DNA of 11,261 nucleotides from contig JBDSEG010000319.1 of NCBI GenBank assembly GCA_039920165.1, forward strand, positions 1 through 11,261, read 5' to 3'. This stretch comes from JBDSEG01 sp039920165 (GTDB lineage Bacteria; Pseudomonadota; Gammaproteobacteria; Burkholderiales; Burkholderiaceae_C). Positions 1-6,775 of the stretch are shown here, piece after piece (position 1 is the first letter of the stretch; the number at the start of each line of letters is the position of its first letter). A program made the translations under genes and the position numbers. The notes under the pieces are model-generated. The model worked only from the letters and a program-made list of their open reading frames with translations. It had not been told where the DNA came from and did not search any database.

Positions 1-50
1 AGCGCACCGCACAGCACCGCCAACACCAGCGGCCAGTTGAGGCCGGCCAC
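1..50 (-). CDS. possible start of an unidentified exported or membrane protein (partial, off the left edge)
   Basis: On the minus strand a GTG at 50-48 shares its first base with the TAG stop of the cotransporter gene upstream (a TAGTG junction). The frame then stays open to the window edge. The 16 visible residues read MAGLNWPLVLAVLCGA, a short hydrophobic run that would suit a signal peptide or first membrane segment. The stop/start overlap is typical of translationally coupled genes. There is no good Shine-Dalgarno sequence, and 16 codons cannot identify a family. It may equally be chance open frame. Confidence 0.3.
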   Translation of the reverse strand, partial: MAGLNWPLVLAVLCGA

Positions 51-1726
51 TAGCCCGCGCTGTCGTCGGCCGCCAGCGGCGCGAACTGCGACTGCCGGAT
101 GCGGGTCTGCGTCAGCGCGCCGGCCGATTCGAGGATCGGGTAGGCGATCGAGCAGATGTGCGAATTGATGCGCTTGAGTTCGCTGATGAGTTCGAGGTGC
201 AGCGAACTCGTCTCGATGCTTTGCGCGGTGTTGTCGCGCAGCCGCGCGATGTGGTTGGCGGCGTATTCGAGCTCCAGTCCGCGAAAGCGCGCCTTCTCCT
301 CGAGCAGCTTCTTGGCGTCGCGCACGTGGCCGTCTAGGAACACGCTCATCCCCAGGCGCAGGTTGCCCAGCAGCAGTTCGTGCAGGTGGCAGATCTCGGT
401 CATGCCGGCGTCCGAGAAGCTGCGATTGCGGCGGATCTTCTTGTCCTCGACCTCCTGCAGCACGCGCTCGATGATGTCGCCGATGTGCTCCATGTTGATC
501 ACGAAAGCGACGATGTCGGTCCAGCGCCGGCTCTCGCGCTCGGACAGCGCCTCGCGCGAGATCTGGGTCAGGTAGAACTTGATCGCCGAATAGAGCTCGT
601 CCACCGTATCGTCCATCTTGCGCAGCCGCTCGGCCAGCGGCAGGTCGTTGTCGCGGATCACCGGCAGCACGCCGCGCAGCATGGTCTCGACCACGTCGGC
701 CTGATGCAGCGCTTCGCGCGCGGCACAGCTGATGGCGAGCGACGGCGTGGCGAGCGCGACCGGATCGAGGTGGCGTGGCCGGGTCGACGACGGATCGGCG
801 CGCCGCTCGACGAGCAGGCGGTCGATCGCGCGTCCGGCCAGGCCGGTGAAGGCGAGGAAGGCGAGCGCCAGTGCCAGGTTGAAGCCGAGGTGGAAGACGA
901 CGACCTGCTGGTGCACGCTGCCCGCGTACACCTCGAGCGCCCGTTGCGCATAGGGCAGCAGCGGCATCGCGATCAGCACCGCGGCGAACTTGAACGCGAG
1001 GCTGCCCGCCGGCAGCCGGCGAACCTGCGGCGAGCCGCTCGAGGTGGCCAGCACCGCGAGCACGCCGCTGCCGATATTGGCGCCCAGCACCAGGCCGAGC
1101 GCGACCGGCGTGGGCAGCATGCCGGTGCTGGCGAGCGTGGCGGTGAGCAGCACGATGGCCAGGCTCGAATACGACACCACCGTCAGCAACGCGCCGACCA
1201 GCACGTCGAGCAGCACCTCGCTCGGCAGCGCCAGCAGCAGCGCACGCATCGCCGGCGAACTGGTGAGCGGGTGGGTCGCTTCGACGATCAGATGCAAGGC
1301 GAGCGTTATCAGGCCGAGGCCGATCAGCACTCGCCCGATGCGCCCGGCCACGCTGTGCTGGCGGCTGATGAACAGCACCACCCCGACGAAGATGAAGGCC
1401 GGCGAAAGCCACGACAGATCGAACGAGAAGACGACCGCCATCAGCGCCGTGCCGACGTCGGCACCCAGCATCACCGCCAGCGCCGCGCCGGTGCTCACCA
1501 GCCCCTTGCCGACGAAGGAGGCGACGATCAGGCAGGTGGCGGTGCTCGACTGCACGAGGCTCGTCACCGCGAGGCCGGCGAAGACCGCGTTGAAGCGGTT
1601 GCCGAGGCTGCGCGAGAGGATGTTGCGCAGGTTCTCGCCGAACACGCCGAGCACGCCGGTGCGCACGATGTGCGTGCCCCAGACGAGCAGCGCGATGGCG
1701 GCGAGCAGGTTGAGAAGGTGGATCAT
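50..1726 (-). CDS. Na/Pi cotransporter family protein with C-terminal PhoU-like domain
   Basis: A 558-residue inner-membrane protein, by family a sodium-coupled phosphate carrier or phosphate exporter of the NptA/YjbB type. About ten hydrophobic segments fill residues 4-300. They contain the inverted repeat of the family: repeat 1 has QSSTAT at 59-64 and LGADVGTA at 87-94; repeat 2 has SYSSLA at 185-190 and LGANIGSG at 214-221. The glutamine of the canonical QSS motif is tyrosine in repeat 2. Residues about 335-530 are cytoplasmic, charged and helical, with a PhoU-like pattern (MDDTVDELYSAIKFYL, INMEHIGDIIERV). The start at MIHLLNLL was chosen because it opens directly into the first membrane segment. 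Earlier in-frame starts would add an arginine-rich, non-membrane extension running into the divergent gene. No strong Shine-Dalgarno sequence is visible. Assignment to the family is firm; transport direction and ion are inferred. Confidence 0.93.
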   Translation of the reverse strand: MIHLLNLLAAIALLVWGTHIVRTGVLGVFGENLRNILSRSLGNRFNAVFAGLAVTSLVQSSTATCLIVASFVGKGLVSTGAALAVMLGADVGTALMAVVFSFDLSWLSPAFIFVGVVLFISRQHSVAGRIGRVLIGLGLITLALHLIVEATHPLTSSPAMRALLLALPSEVLLDVLVGALLTVVSYSSLAIVLLTATLASTGMLPTPVALGLVLGANIGSGVLAVLATSSGSPQVRRLPAGSLAFKFAAVLIAMPLLPYAQRALEVYAGSVHQQVVVFHLGFNLALALAFLAFTGLAGRAIDRLLVERRADPSSTRPRHLDPVALATPSLAISCAAREALHQADVVETMLRGVLPVIRDNDLPLAERLRKMDDTVDELYSAIKFYLTQISREALSERESRRWTDIVAFVINMEHIGDIIERVLQEVEDKKIRRNRSFSDAGMTEICHLHELLLGNLRLGMSVFLDGHVRDAKKLLEEKARFRGLELEYAANHIARLRDNTAQSIETSSLHLELISELKRINSHICSIAYPILESAGALTQTRIRQSQFAPLAADDSAG

Positions 1727-1850
1727 CGAATAAGTTCGGTCGCGGGGCGGCAATCTTGAGGCACAAACGCTTCGGCGGCGCGGATGGCCGACCGCGCCTG
1801 TGATCGCGCCGCGACGCGGTGCACTGCGGAAAACGATAGGATCGAATGGC
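1727..1850. promoter_or_regulatory. divergent intergenic region
   Basis: These 124 bp separate the divergent starts of the cotransporter and the C26 hydrolase, so promoters for both should lie here. On the plus strand AGGA at 1838-1841 is a usable ribosome binding site 9 nt before the ATG at 1851. I could not fix -35/-10 pairs with confidence in this G+C-rich sequence, and saw no PHO-box-like direct repeat. Confidence 0.4.
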
Positions 1851-2666
1851 ATGCAGACACCAGCGACGACCCGGCCCTTGATGATTGGCATCTCGGCGCG
1901 CATCCATCACCCGGTCGGGCCGGTACTCGACCTCGGCGGCGTCTACACCAAGACGCTGCACTTTCTCGAGCAGTCGGTCGCCCACTGGGTGCTGTCTCGC
2001 CACGTGCTGGCGGTGATGATCCCGGCGATCGAAAGCGAGGGCCTGATCCAGCGCAGCGAGATGAGCCTGGACGCCTATGCCGACAGCCTGGATGGCCTGG
2101 TGCTGCAGGGTGGCAACGATATCGCGCCCGAGACCTACGGCGAGTCGCCGCTGCACCCCGAGTGGGCCGGCGACCGGGTCCGCGACCGCTACGAGATCGA
2201 TCTCTTCAATGCGTTCGTCGAGGCGCGCAAACCGATCCTCGGCATTTGCCGCGGCTGCCAGCTCATCAACGTGGCTTTCGGCGGCACCCTCTTCCAGGAT
2301 ATTCCGACCCAGGTAGAGGGTTCGATCTCGCACCGCGATACCGCGATCTACGACCAGCAGTTGCACGCCATCAACCTGGTCCAGGGCACGCGCCTGGCCG
2401 AGTTGTACCCGGGGCGGCGCAACGCGATGATCAATTCGATCCACCACCAAGCCGTGAAGGTTCTGGGCGACAACCTGGTGATCGAGGCGCTGGGCGTTCC
2501 CGACGGCATCGTCGAGGCGATCCGCTGGCGCGGCCCGAGCTATGTATTCGGCATGCAGTGGCATCCCGAGTTCCTGGCGCTGCGATCGCTCGACCAGGCG
2601 CAGCTCGAAGGTGGCCCCATCCTGAACGATTTTCTCGACGCGGCACGCGAGCGGCGCGCCGACTGA
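1851..2666 (+). CDS. gamma-glutamyl-gamma-aminobutyrate hydrolase family protein (class I GATase-like, peptidase C26)
   Basis: A 271-residue cytoplasmic protein of the class I glutamine amidotransferase fold, in the C26 branch that includes PuuD and gamma-glutamyl hydrolases, which cleave gamma-glutamyl amide bonds. The motifs are in order: a glycine-rich oxyanion region LVLQGGNDI at 83-91, the nucleophile elbow GICRGCQLIN at 131-140 with Cys133 as nucleophile, NSIHHQAVK at 195-203, and MQWHPEF at 235-241 giving catalytic His238 and Glu240. The triad is therefore complete. No synthetase domain is fused. The ATG at 1851 was chosen for its AGGA 9 nt upstream and because the family core starts about ten residues later (PLMIGISAR). 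No polyamine genes (puuA/B/C) are beside it, so a role in putrescine breakdown is not supported by context. The exact substrate, a gamma-glutamyl compound, is unknown. Confidence 0.9.
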   Translation: MQTPATTRPLMIGISARIHHPVGPVLDLGGVYTKTLHFLEQSVAHWVLSRHVLAVMIPAIESEGLIQRSEMSLDAYADSLDGLVLQGGNDIAPETYGESPLHPEWAGDRVRDRYEIDLFNAFVEARKPILGICRGCQLINVAFGGTLFQDIPTQVEGSISHRDTAIYDQQLHAINLVQGTRLAELYPGRRNAMINSIHHQAVKVLGDNLVIEALGVPDGIVEAIRWRGPSYVFGMQWHPEFLALRSLDQAQLEGGPILNDFLDAARERRAD

Positions 2667-2674
2667 CCGACGCG

Positions 2675-2724
2675 CAGGCCGCGCTGCGCACGGGGCGAAC
2701 AGGCCGCGCTGCGCGCACGGCGAA
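2675..2724. repeat. 25-bp tandem duplication, two copies
   Basis: Two adjacent 25-bp units, 2675-2699 and 2700-2724, both begin CAGGCCGCGCTGCGC and end CGAA, with 22 of 25 bases identical by eye. They start eight bases after the hydrolase stop codon. This may be a replication-slippage duplication in non-coding DNA. No function is evident. Confidence 0.7.
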
Positions 2725-2786
2725 TGACGGCCTGCCGATGCTCGGAACGGGCGATGGACGACGACGAGGCGGCAGGGCACAGTACG

Positions 2787-2800
2787 CTATCGCGCGATAG
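2787..2800. promoter_or_regulatory. perfect 14-bp palindrome, candidate operator of the cytochrome operon
   Basis: CTATCGCGCGATAG reads the same on both strands and lies 12 bp before the GTG start of the diheme protein gene, 43 bp before the alternative ATG. Its position at the promoter or leader of the operon and its perfect symmetry suggest a dimeric regulator site. I do not recognise the binding protein. Both flanking bases (2786 and 2801) are G and break the symmetry. Confidence 0.4.
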
Positions 2801-2812
2801 GCCGTCCATCCC

Positions 2813-3922
2813 GTGAACGTTCGCCACATCCTTGCCGATACGATGTGCCGCTGCCAGCCGGTGCGCTGCGCGCTGCTCGCAGTGGCGCTGCTGCAGCCGT
2901 TGATTTCGACGCGCGCCGGCGAGCCGGTGCTGGCGCCTGCCGAATCCTTGCCGCGCACCCTGCGCGAGACCGGCCTCTACGGGCCCGGTGGTGGCCGCGA
3001 ACTGGCGCCGGGGATCGTGCCGTTCTCGCCGCAGTACCCGCTGTGGTCGGACGGCGCCGACAAGCGACGCTGGCTGAGCATGCCGGAGGGCGCCTTCATC
3101 GACGCCCGCAATCCGGACGAATGGGAGTTCCCGCCCGGCATCCGGCTGTGGAAGGAATTCGCCCACGATGGACGCCGGGTCGAGACGCGCTATATCGCGC
3201 GCCGCGGTGACGGTAGCTGGCAGTTCGCCGCCTATGTGTGGAATGCCGATGGCAGCGACGCCGTGCTGGCCCCGGACCGCGGCATCGCCGCGCTGCCGGC
3301 GCTGGGCGCGCCCGGCGGGCGCTATGCGATTCCGAGCCGCAACGACTGCCTGGCCTGCCACGGCTCAGGCGCGGTGCCGGTGCTCGGGGTCAGCGCGCTC
3401 CAGCTCTCGCCCGATCGAGACCCGCTCGCGCCGCACATCGCGCCGGGGGGCACCGACGAGATCGACCTGCGGGCGCTGGTGACTCGGGGCTGGTTGCGCA
3501 ATCTGCCGCCGCTTGTGCTCGAACGCGCACCGCGCGTCGCCGGCAGCTCGCCGGTCGAGCGCGCCGCGCTCGGCTATCTGCACGCCAACTGCGGCAATTG
3601 CCACAACGCCAGCGCGGCCCGGGTACCGGTCAGGCTGAACCTGGCCCAGTCGGTGGCCGACCCGGGGGGCAGCCGGGCCGCCGCGCTGCGCACCACCGTG
3701 CAGGCGGCAAGCCGCTACCAGCCGCCCGGCCCGCAGGAATATCCCTCGGTGGTCGCCGCGGGCCACGCCGAGGCCAGCGTGCTCGCCTTGCGCATGGCGT
3801 CGCGCGACCCGCAGGTCCAGATGCCGCCCCTGGGCACCCGTATTCCCGACGTGCAGGGGCTCGCCCTCGTGCGGCGCTGGATTGACCACCACCTTTCCCA
3901 ACCCAAGGAGCCGCCGCCATGA
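2813..3922 (+). CDS. exported diheme c-type cytochrome-like protein (resembles the SO2930/HNE_0200 family)
   Basis: A 369-residue protein with an N-terminal signal peptide (hydrophobic core about 18-31, likely cleavage near STRA-GEP at 33-38), so it should be periplasmic or outer-membrane associated. It has two covalent heme sites, CLACH at 179-183 and CGNCH at 260-264. Possible distal methionines are in QMPPLGT at 336-342. The region LRETGLYGPGGG through PQYPLWSDGADKRRWL (50-87) and the KEF/RYIARRGDGSWQFAAYVWN stretch match what I remember of a conserved uncharacterised diheme family. Role: electron transfer or an unassigned periplasmic oxidoreductase; substrate unknown. The start is uncertain. 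GTG 2813 gives a long n-region. ATG 2843 gives a more usual signal peptide, but neither has a clear ribosome site. Its TGA overlaps the next ATG (ATGA), so the two are co-translated. Confidence 0.85.
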   Translation: MNVRHILADTMCRCQPVRCALLAVALLQPLISTRAGEPVLAPAESLPRTLRETGLYGPGGGRELAPGIVPFSPQYPLWSDGADKRRWLSMPEGAFIDARNPDEWEFPPGIRLWKEFAHDGRRVETRYIARRGDGSWQFAAYVWNADGSDAVLAPDRGIAALPALGAPGGRYAIPSRNDCLACHGSGAVPVLGVSALQLSPDRDPLAPHIAPGGTDEIDLRALVTRGWLRNLPPLVLERAPRVAGSSPVERAALGYLHANCGNCHNASAARVPVRLNLAQSVADPGGSRAAALRTTVQAASRYQPPGPQEYPSVVAAGHAEASVLALRMASRDPQVQMPPLGTRIPDVQGLALVRRWIDHHLSQPKEPPP

Positions 3923-4512
3923 CCCGACCCACCCGCGTACCCACCCTCCGCCGCCCCCGGCGCAACGCGCACCTGGCCGCGTTGGCGATCGCAGCGCTGG
4001 TGGCGCTGCCGGCGCTGGCGCAAAACGCCCCTGGCGCCGCGAACCCGGCGCAGGTGGCACGCGGCAACTACCTGGTCGACACGTCCGGCTGCATCGACTG
4101 CCACACCCCGATGAAGATGGGCGCGAACGGCCCCGAGCCGGATATGAGCCGCCACCTGTCGGGCCATCCCGCAACGCTGAAGATGCCGCCGCCGCCGGCC
4201 TTGCCCGACGGGCCCTGGTTGGTGATCTCGTCGGCCACCAACACGGCCTTTGCCGGCCCTTGGGGCGTGAGCTTCACCGCGAACCTGACGCCCGACGCCG
4301 AGACCGGTCTTGGGGAATGGACGGCGCGCGACTTCCTCCAGACCTTTCGCACCGGACGCCACATGGGGCGCGGCCGGCCGATCCTGCCGCCGATGCCGAT
4401 CCCGGTCTACGGCAAGATGGTCGACGCCGATCTCGAGGCGATCTTCGCTTACCTTCGCACGCTGCCGGTCGTGAAGAACCGGGTCCCCGAGCCCGTCGCG
4501 CCGAAGCAGTGA
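3919..4512 (+). CDS. exported monoheme cytochrome c family protein
   Basis: A 197-residue c-type cytochrome. Residues 1-34 form a signal peptide with an arginine-rich n-region, a hydrophobic core at 18-33 and an ALA-Q cleavage site at 32-35. One heme site, CIDCH at 58-62, follows the usual RGNYLVDTSG lead-in. The C-terminal segment RPILPPMPIPVYGKM (153-167) supplies Met159 or Met167 as the sixth ligand, and DLEAIFAYLRTLP (171-183) is the characteristic final helix. AAGGAG at 3905-3910 lies 8 nt before the ATG. The start codon overlaps the stop of the diheme gene, so the two form an operon and probably exchange electrons in the periplasm. Similar cytochromes accompany periplasmic dehydrogenases. 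No dehydrogenase is adjacent here, so the donor and acceptor are unknown. Confidence 0.9.
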   Translation: MTRPTRVPTLRRPRRNAHLAALAIAALVALPALAQNAPGAANPAQVARGNYLVDTSGCIDCHTPMKMGANGPEPDMSRHLSGHPATLKMPPPPALPDGPWLVISSATNTAFAGPWGVSFTANLTPDAETGLGEWTARDFLQTFRTGRHMGRGRPILPPMPIPVYGKMVDADLEAIFAYLRTLPVVKNRVPEPVAPKQ

Positions 4513-4524
4513 CGGCCGCTGCCG

Positions 4525-4539
4525 GCGCCGCCGCGGCGC
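4525..4539. terminator. G+C-rich inverted repeat between convergent genes, weak terminator candidate
   Basis: GCGCCGC at 4525-4531 and GCGGCGC at 4533-4539 are perfect inverted copies around a single base, able to form a six-pair stem with a three-base loop. They sit in the 31-bp gap between the cytochrome and the diguanylate cyclase, where a shared terminator would be expected. No T-tract follows immediately on either strand (a TTTT occurs 16 nt further on the plus strand), so it may only be chance in this composition. Confidence 0.25.
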
Positions 4540-4543
4540 GATG

Positions 4544-5758
4544 TCAGGCGCTGGTTTTGAGCGAAGGCGCGGCCGGGCCGCGGCGCTGAGCGGCGGGCGT
4601 CGCGTCGCCGATCACGGCACGGTCACGCCCGCTGCGCTTGGCCTCGTAGAGCGCAGCGTCGGCGCGCGCCAGGGCGAGGTCGATCGACTCGTCGGGCTCG
4701 ACCTGGACCACGCCGAAGCTGAGCGTGATCGGGCTGGCGCCGGGCTCGACCCGGTACCCCGCCAGCCGCTCGGCGATGCGGGTGGCCACCACCGATGCTT
4801 CGGCAGCGCTGCTGCCGGCCAACAGCAGGCCGAATTCGTCGCCGCCCAAGCGGCCCGCGACGTCGCGGCTGCGCAGGGTGTCGCGAATGGACTTGGCGAC
4901 GCGGCGCAGCGCGGCGTCCCCGTGCGCATGGCCATGCCTGTCGTTGATGTGCTTGAAGCGATCGACATCGACCATCAGCAACGAGGTCGGCTCGGCGCCG
5001 GCGCTGCCCAGGGCACGCCGTGCGAGGGCATAGAAGTGACGCCGATTCGGCACCAGGGTCAGCGTGTCGGTGTCGGCCAGGAAGCGCAGCCGCCGGTGCA
5101 CCGAACGCAGCCGCGCTTCGTTGCGCTCGAAGCTCATCTGCAGCCCGAGATACAGCATCAGCAGCGCCGGCAGCAGCAGCACGAGACCTGAGCCCAGCAG
5201 CCAGGCGCCCGGCTCGGTGCCGTCTTGGATGTGCAAGGCGGCGGCCGCGAGCCGCGCCATTTGCATCAGCGCCGCGAAGGCCTCCGACCAGACCAGCGCG
5301 CGCAGCCCGGCGCTGCGCCGGTATTCGCCGAAGCGTCGCAAGACGACGGCGTTGTACAGGTGCAGCGCGGCCGAGCCGGCGGCGAAGGCGGCGACGCGCG
5401 GCGCCGGTCCGGCCTGGTTGGCCCAGGTCGCGAGCCAGCCCAAATAGACGAGGCCGAACAGCAGCCAGTCCCAGTGCGGTGCCAGACGAGGATCGTGGCG
5501 GGCGTGAAAGCGCCGCACGCCCGCCAGCACCAGTACCGGCCAGAGCAGGATCAGCAGGTTTGACAGGGGGATCAGTTGCGCCTGCGAATCACGCAGCAGA
5601 TTGACCGCAAGGCCGAACGCAAGCAGCCATTGCGCGCCAGTCCAGGCCCAGAAGCCGCGGTAGACCCGCTGCGTTGCGCCGAAGAAGGTCATCAGCGCGG
5701 CCGACAACACCAGCGCGCCGATGCATGCGATCAACAGGGTCGGCAAATGAACCGTCAT
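4544..5758 (-). CDS. membrane-anchored diguanylate cyclase (GGDEF domain)
   Basis: A 404-residue inner-membrane protein that should make cyclic di-GMP from two GTP. The N-terminal half has about seven hydrophobic segments (near 5-25, 36-54, 64-82, 97-112, 121-140, 153-176, 186-206), a membrane sensor module I cannot name. A short linker leads to a GGDEF domain at about 228-385. It shows DTLTLVPNRR at 231-240, the metal aspartate in VDVDRFKHIND at 263-273, the intact active-site loop GGDEF at 305-309 (RLGGDEFGLLLAG), and a product-inhibition I-site RSRD at 296-299, five residues before the loop. Activity and feedback inhibition are therefore both expected. No EAL or PAS domain is present. The ATG at 5758 has GGAGG six nt upstream on the minus strand (5769-5765). 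It is convergent with the cytochrome operon and divergent from the TIGR00266 gene, and so is transcribed on its own. Confidence 0.94.
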   Translation of the reverse strand: MTVHLPTLLIACIGALVLSAALMTFFGATQRVYRGFWAWTGAQWLLAFGLAVNLLRDSQAQLIPLSNLLILLWPVLVLAGVRRFHARHDPRLAPHWDWLLFGLVYLGWLATWANQAGPAPRVAAFAAGSAALHLYNAVVLRRFGEYRRSAGLRALVWSEAFAALMQMARLAAAALHIQDGTEPGAWLLGSGLVLLLPALLMLYLGLQMSFERNEARLRSVHRRLRFLADTDTLTLVPNRRHFYALARRALGSAGAEPTSLLMVDVDRFKHINDRHGHAHGDAALRRVAKSIRDTLRSRDVAGRLGGDEFGLLLAGSSAAEASVVATRIAERLAGYRVEPGASPITLSFGVVQVEPDESIDLALARADAALYEAKRSGRDRAVIGDATPAAQRRGPAAPSLKTSA

Positions 5759-5938
5759 GCAATGCCTCCGACGTTACGCCGATTGTTGTCGCCGTTCTCG
5801 GCGCAGTCGCTCCCCCTTTTTGGGGACGTGGCGCTGGCGCGGATGTGGCGCATCGCCCCCTCCTCCGGTGCCGTCCGCGCCGGGACGACTTCGCTACCAT
5901 CGCGCCGCGCAGCGCAACGCGCGCATGGGAGCGGCACG
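5759..5938. promoter_or_regulatory. divergent intergenic region with a small T-loop hairpin
   Basis: 180 bp lie between the divergent diguanylate cyclase and TIGR00266-family genes. A hairpin-capable element TCCCC-CTTTTT-GGGGA occupies 5811-5826; its run of five T is unusual in this composition. Promoters for both sides should be here, but I could not assign -35/-10 elements. GGGAG at 5927-5931 is the ribosome site of the plus-strand gene. Confidence 0.35.
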
Positions 5939-6775
5939 ATGGCGATGGACGTGGTGGACTACGAGATCAAGGGCGCGGAGATGCAGTTCGTCGAGCTTGA
6001 GCTCGACCCCGGCGAGGCGGCGGTGGGCGAGGCCGGCAGCATGATGTTCATGGACGCCGGCATCGATATGGACACCGTCTTCGGCGACGGCAGCCAGGGC
6101 GGCGCGGGCGGTGGCTCGGGCCTGTTCGGCAAGCTGCTCGGCGCTGGCAAGCGCCTGGTCACGGGCGAATCGCTTTTCACCACCGTCTATACCAATCAGA
6201 CCTCGGCCAAGGCGCGGGTCGCTTTCGCGGCGCCATACCCGGGCAAGATCATCGCGATGGACCTGCGCGCGCTCGGCGGCACGCTGATCTGCCAGAAAGA
6301 CGCCTTTCTGTGCGCGGCGCGCGGCGTTTCGCTTGGCATCTTCTTTCAGCGCAAACTCTCGGTCGGCTTCTTCGGTGGCGAGGGCTTCATCATGCAAAAG
6401 CTCGACGGCGACGGCCTCGCCTTCGTGCACGCCGGCGGCACCCTGCTCGAGCGCCGCCTGCAGCCGGGGCAGACGCTGCTGGTCGATACCGGCTGTCTGG
6501 TCGCCATGACGCCGAATGTCAATTTCGAGATCCAGTACGTGGGCAAGATCAAGTCCGCCCTCTTCGGCGGCGAGGGCCTGTTTTTCGCCCGCGTGTCGGG
6601 CCCCGGCACCGTCTGGCTGCAAAGCCTGCCGTTCTCGCGCCTCGCCTCGCGCGTCTTCGCGGCAGCGCCGCAGCGCGGCGGCTCGCGCGAGGAGGGCGGC
6701 GTGCTCGGCGGCGTCGTCGGCGGACTCGTGGGTGGCGGCGTGCTCGGCAGCCTCCTGGCCGGCGATGACGACTAG
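5939..6775 (+). CDS. TIGR00266 family protein (AIM24-like)
   Basis: A 278-residue protein of the widespread TIGR00266/AIM24 family, whose biochemical role is not established; the fold is a trimeric double-stranded beta-helix. Family marks are VVDYEIKGAEMQFVELELDPGE near the start, EAGSMMFMDAGI at 31-42, the glycine-rich loop GDGSQGGAGGGSGLFG at 49-64, and LVDTGCLVAM at 181-190. Repeated GGEG signatures are at 146-149 and 210-213, and there is an R-V-S-GPGTVWLQS end. No signal peptide is present. The tail after 252 (GGVLGGVVGGLVGGGVLG) is a glycine-zipper-like hydrophobic stretch ending in GDDD, common in such proteins and possibly membrane-interacting. The start at 5939 is set by GGGAG seven nt upstream and by the family N-terminus; longer in-frame openings upstream run through the divergent promoter region. 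The next gene starts inside its last codons. Confidence 0.9.
   Translation: MAMDVVDYEIKGAEMQFVELELDPGEAAVGEAGSMMFMDAGIDMDTVFGDGSQGGAGGGSGLFGKLLGAGKRLVTGESLFTTVYTNQTSAKARVAFAAPYPGKIIAMDLRALGGTLICQKDAFLCAARGVSLGIFFQRKLSVGFFGGEGFIMQKLDGDGLAFVHAGGTLLERRLQPGQTLLVDTGCLVAMTPNVNFEIQYVGKIKSALFGGEGLFFARVSGPGTVWLQSLPFSRLASRVFAAAPQRGGSREEGGVLGGVVGGLVGGGVLGSLLAGDDD

Noticed and set aside
380..1759. 459-residue plus-strand open frame antisense to the Na/Pi cotransporter
   Set aside because: Arginine/glutamine/histidine-rich low-complexity translation typical of the reverse frame of a G+C-rich gene; the minus strand encodes a clear membrane transporter.
1727..1903. N-terminal extension of the Na/Pi cotransporter up to 1903
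   Set aside because: It would overlap the divergent hydrolase gene and add a non-membrane arginine-rich leader before a natural membrane start at MIHLLNLL.
5576..5938. N-terminal extension of the TIGR00266 protein
   Set aside because: The extension runs through the divergent promoter and into the diguanylate cyclase gene; GGGAG seven nt before 5939 and the family N-terminus fix the start.
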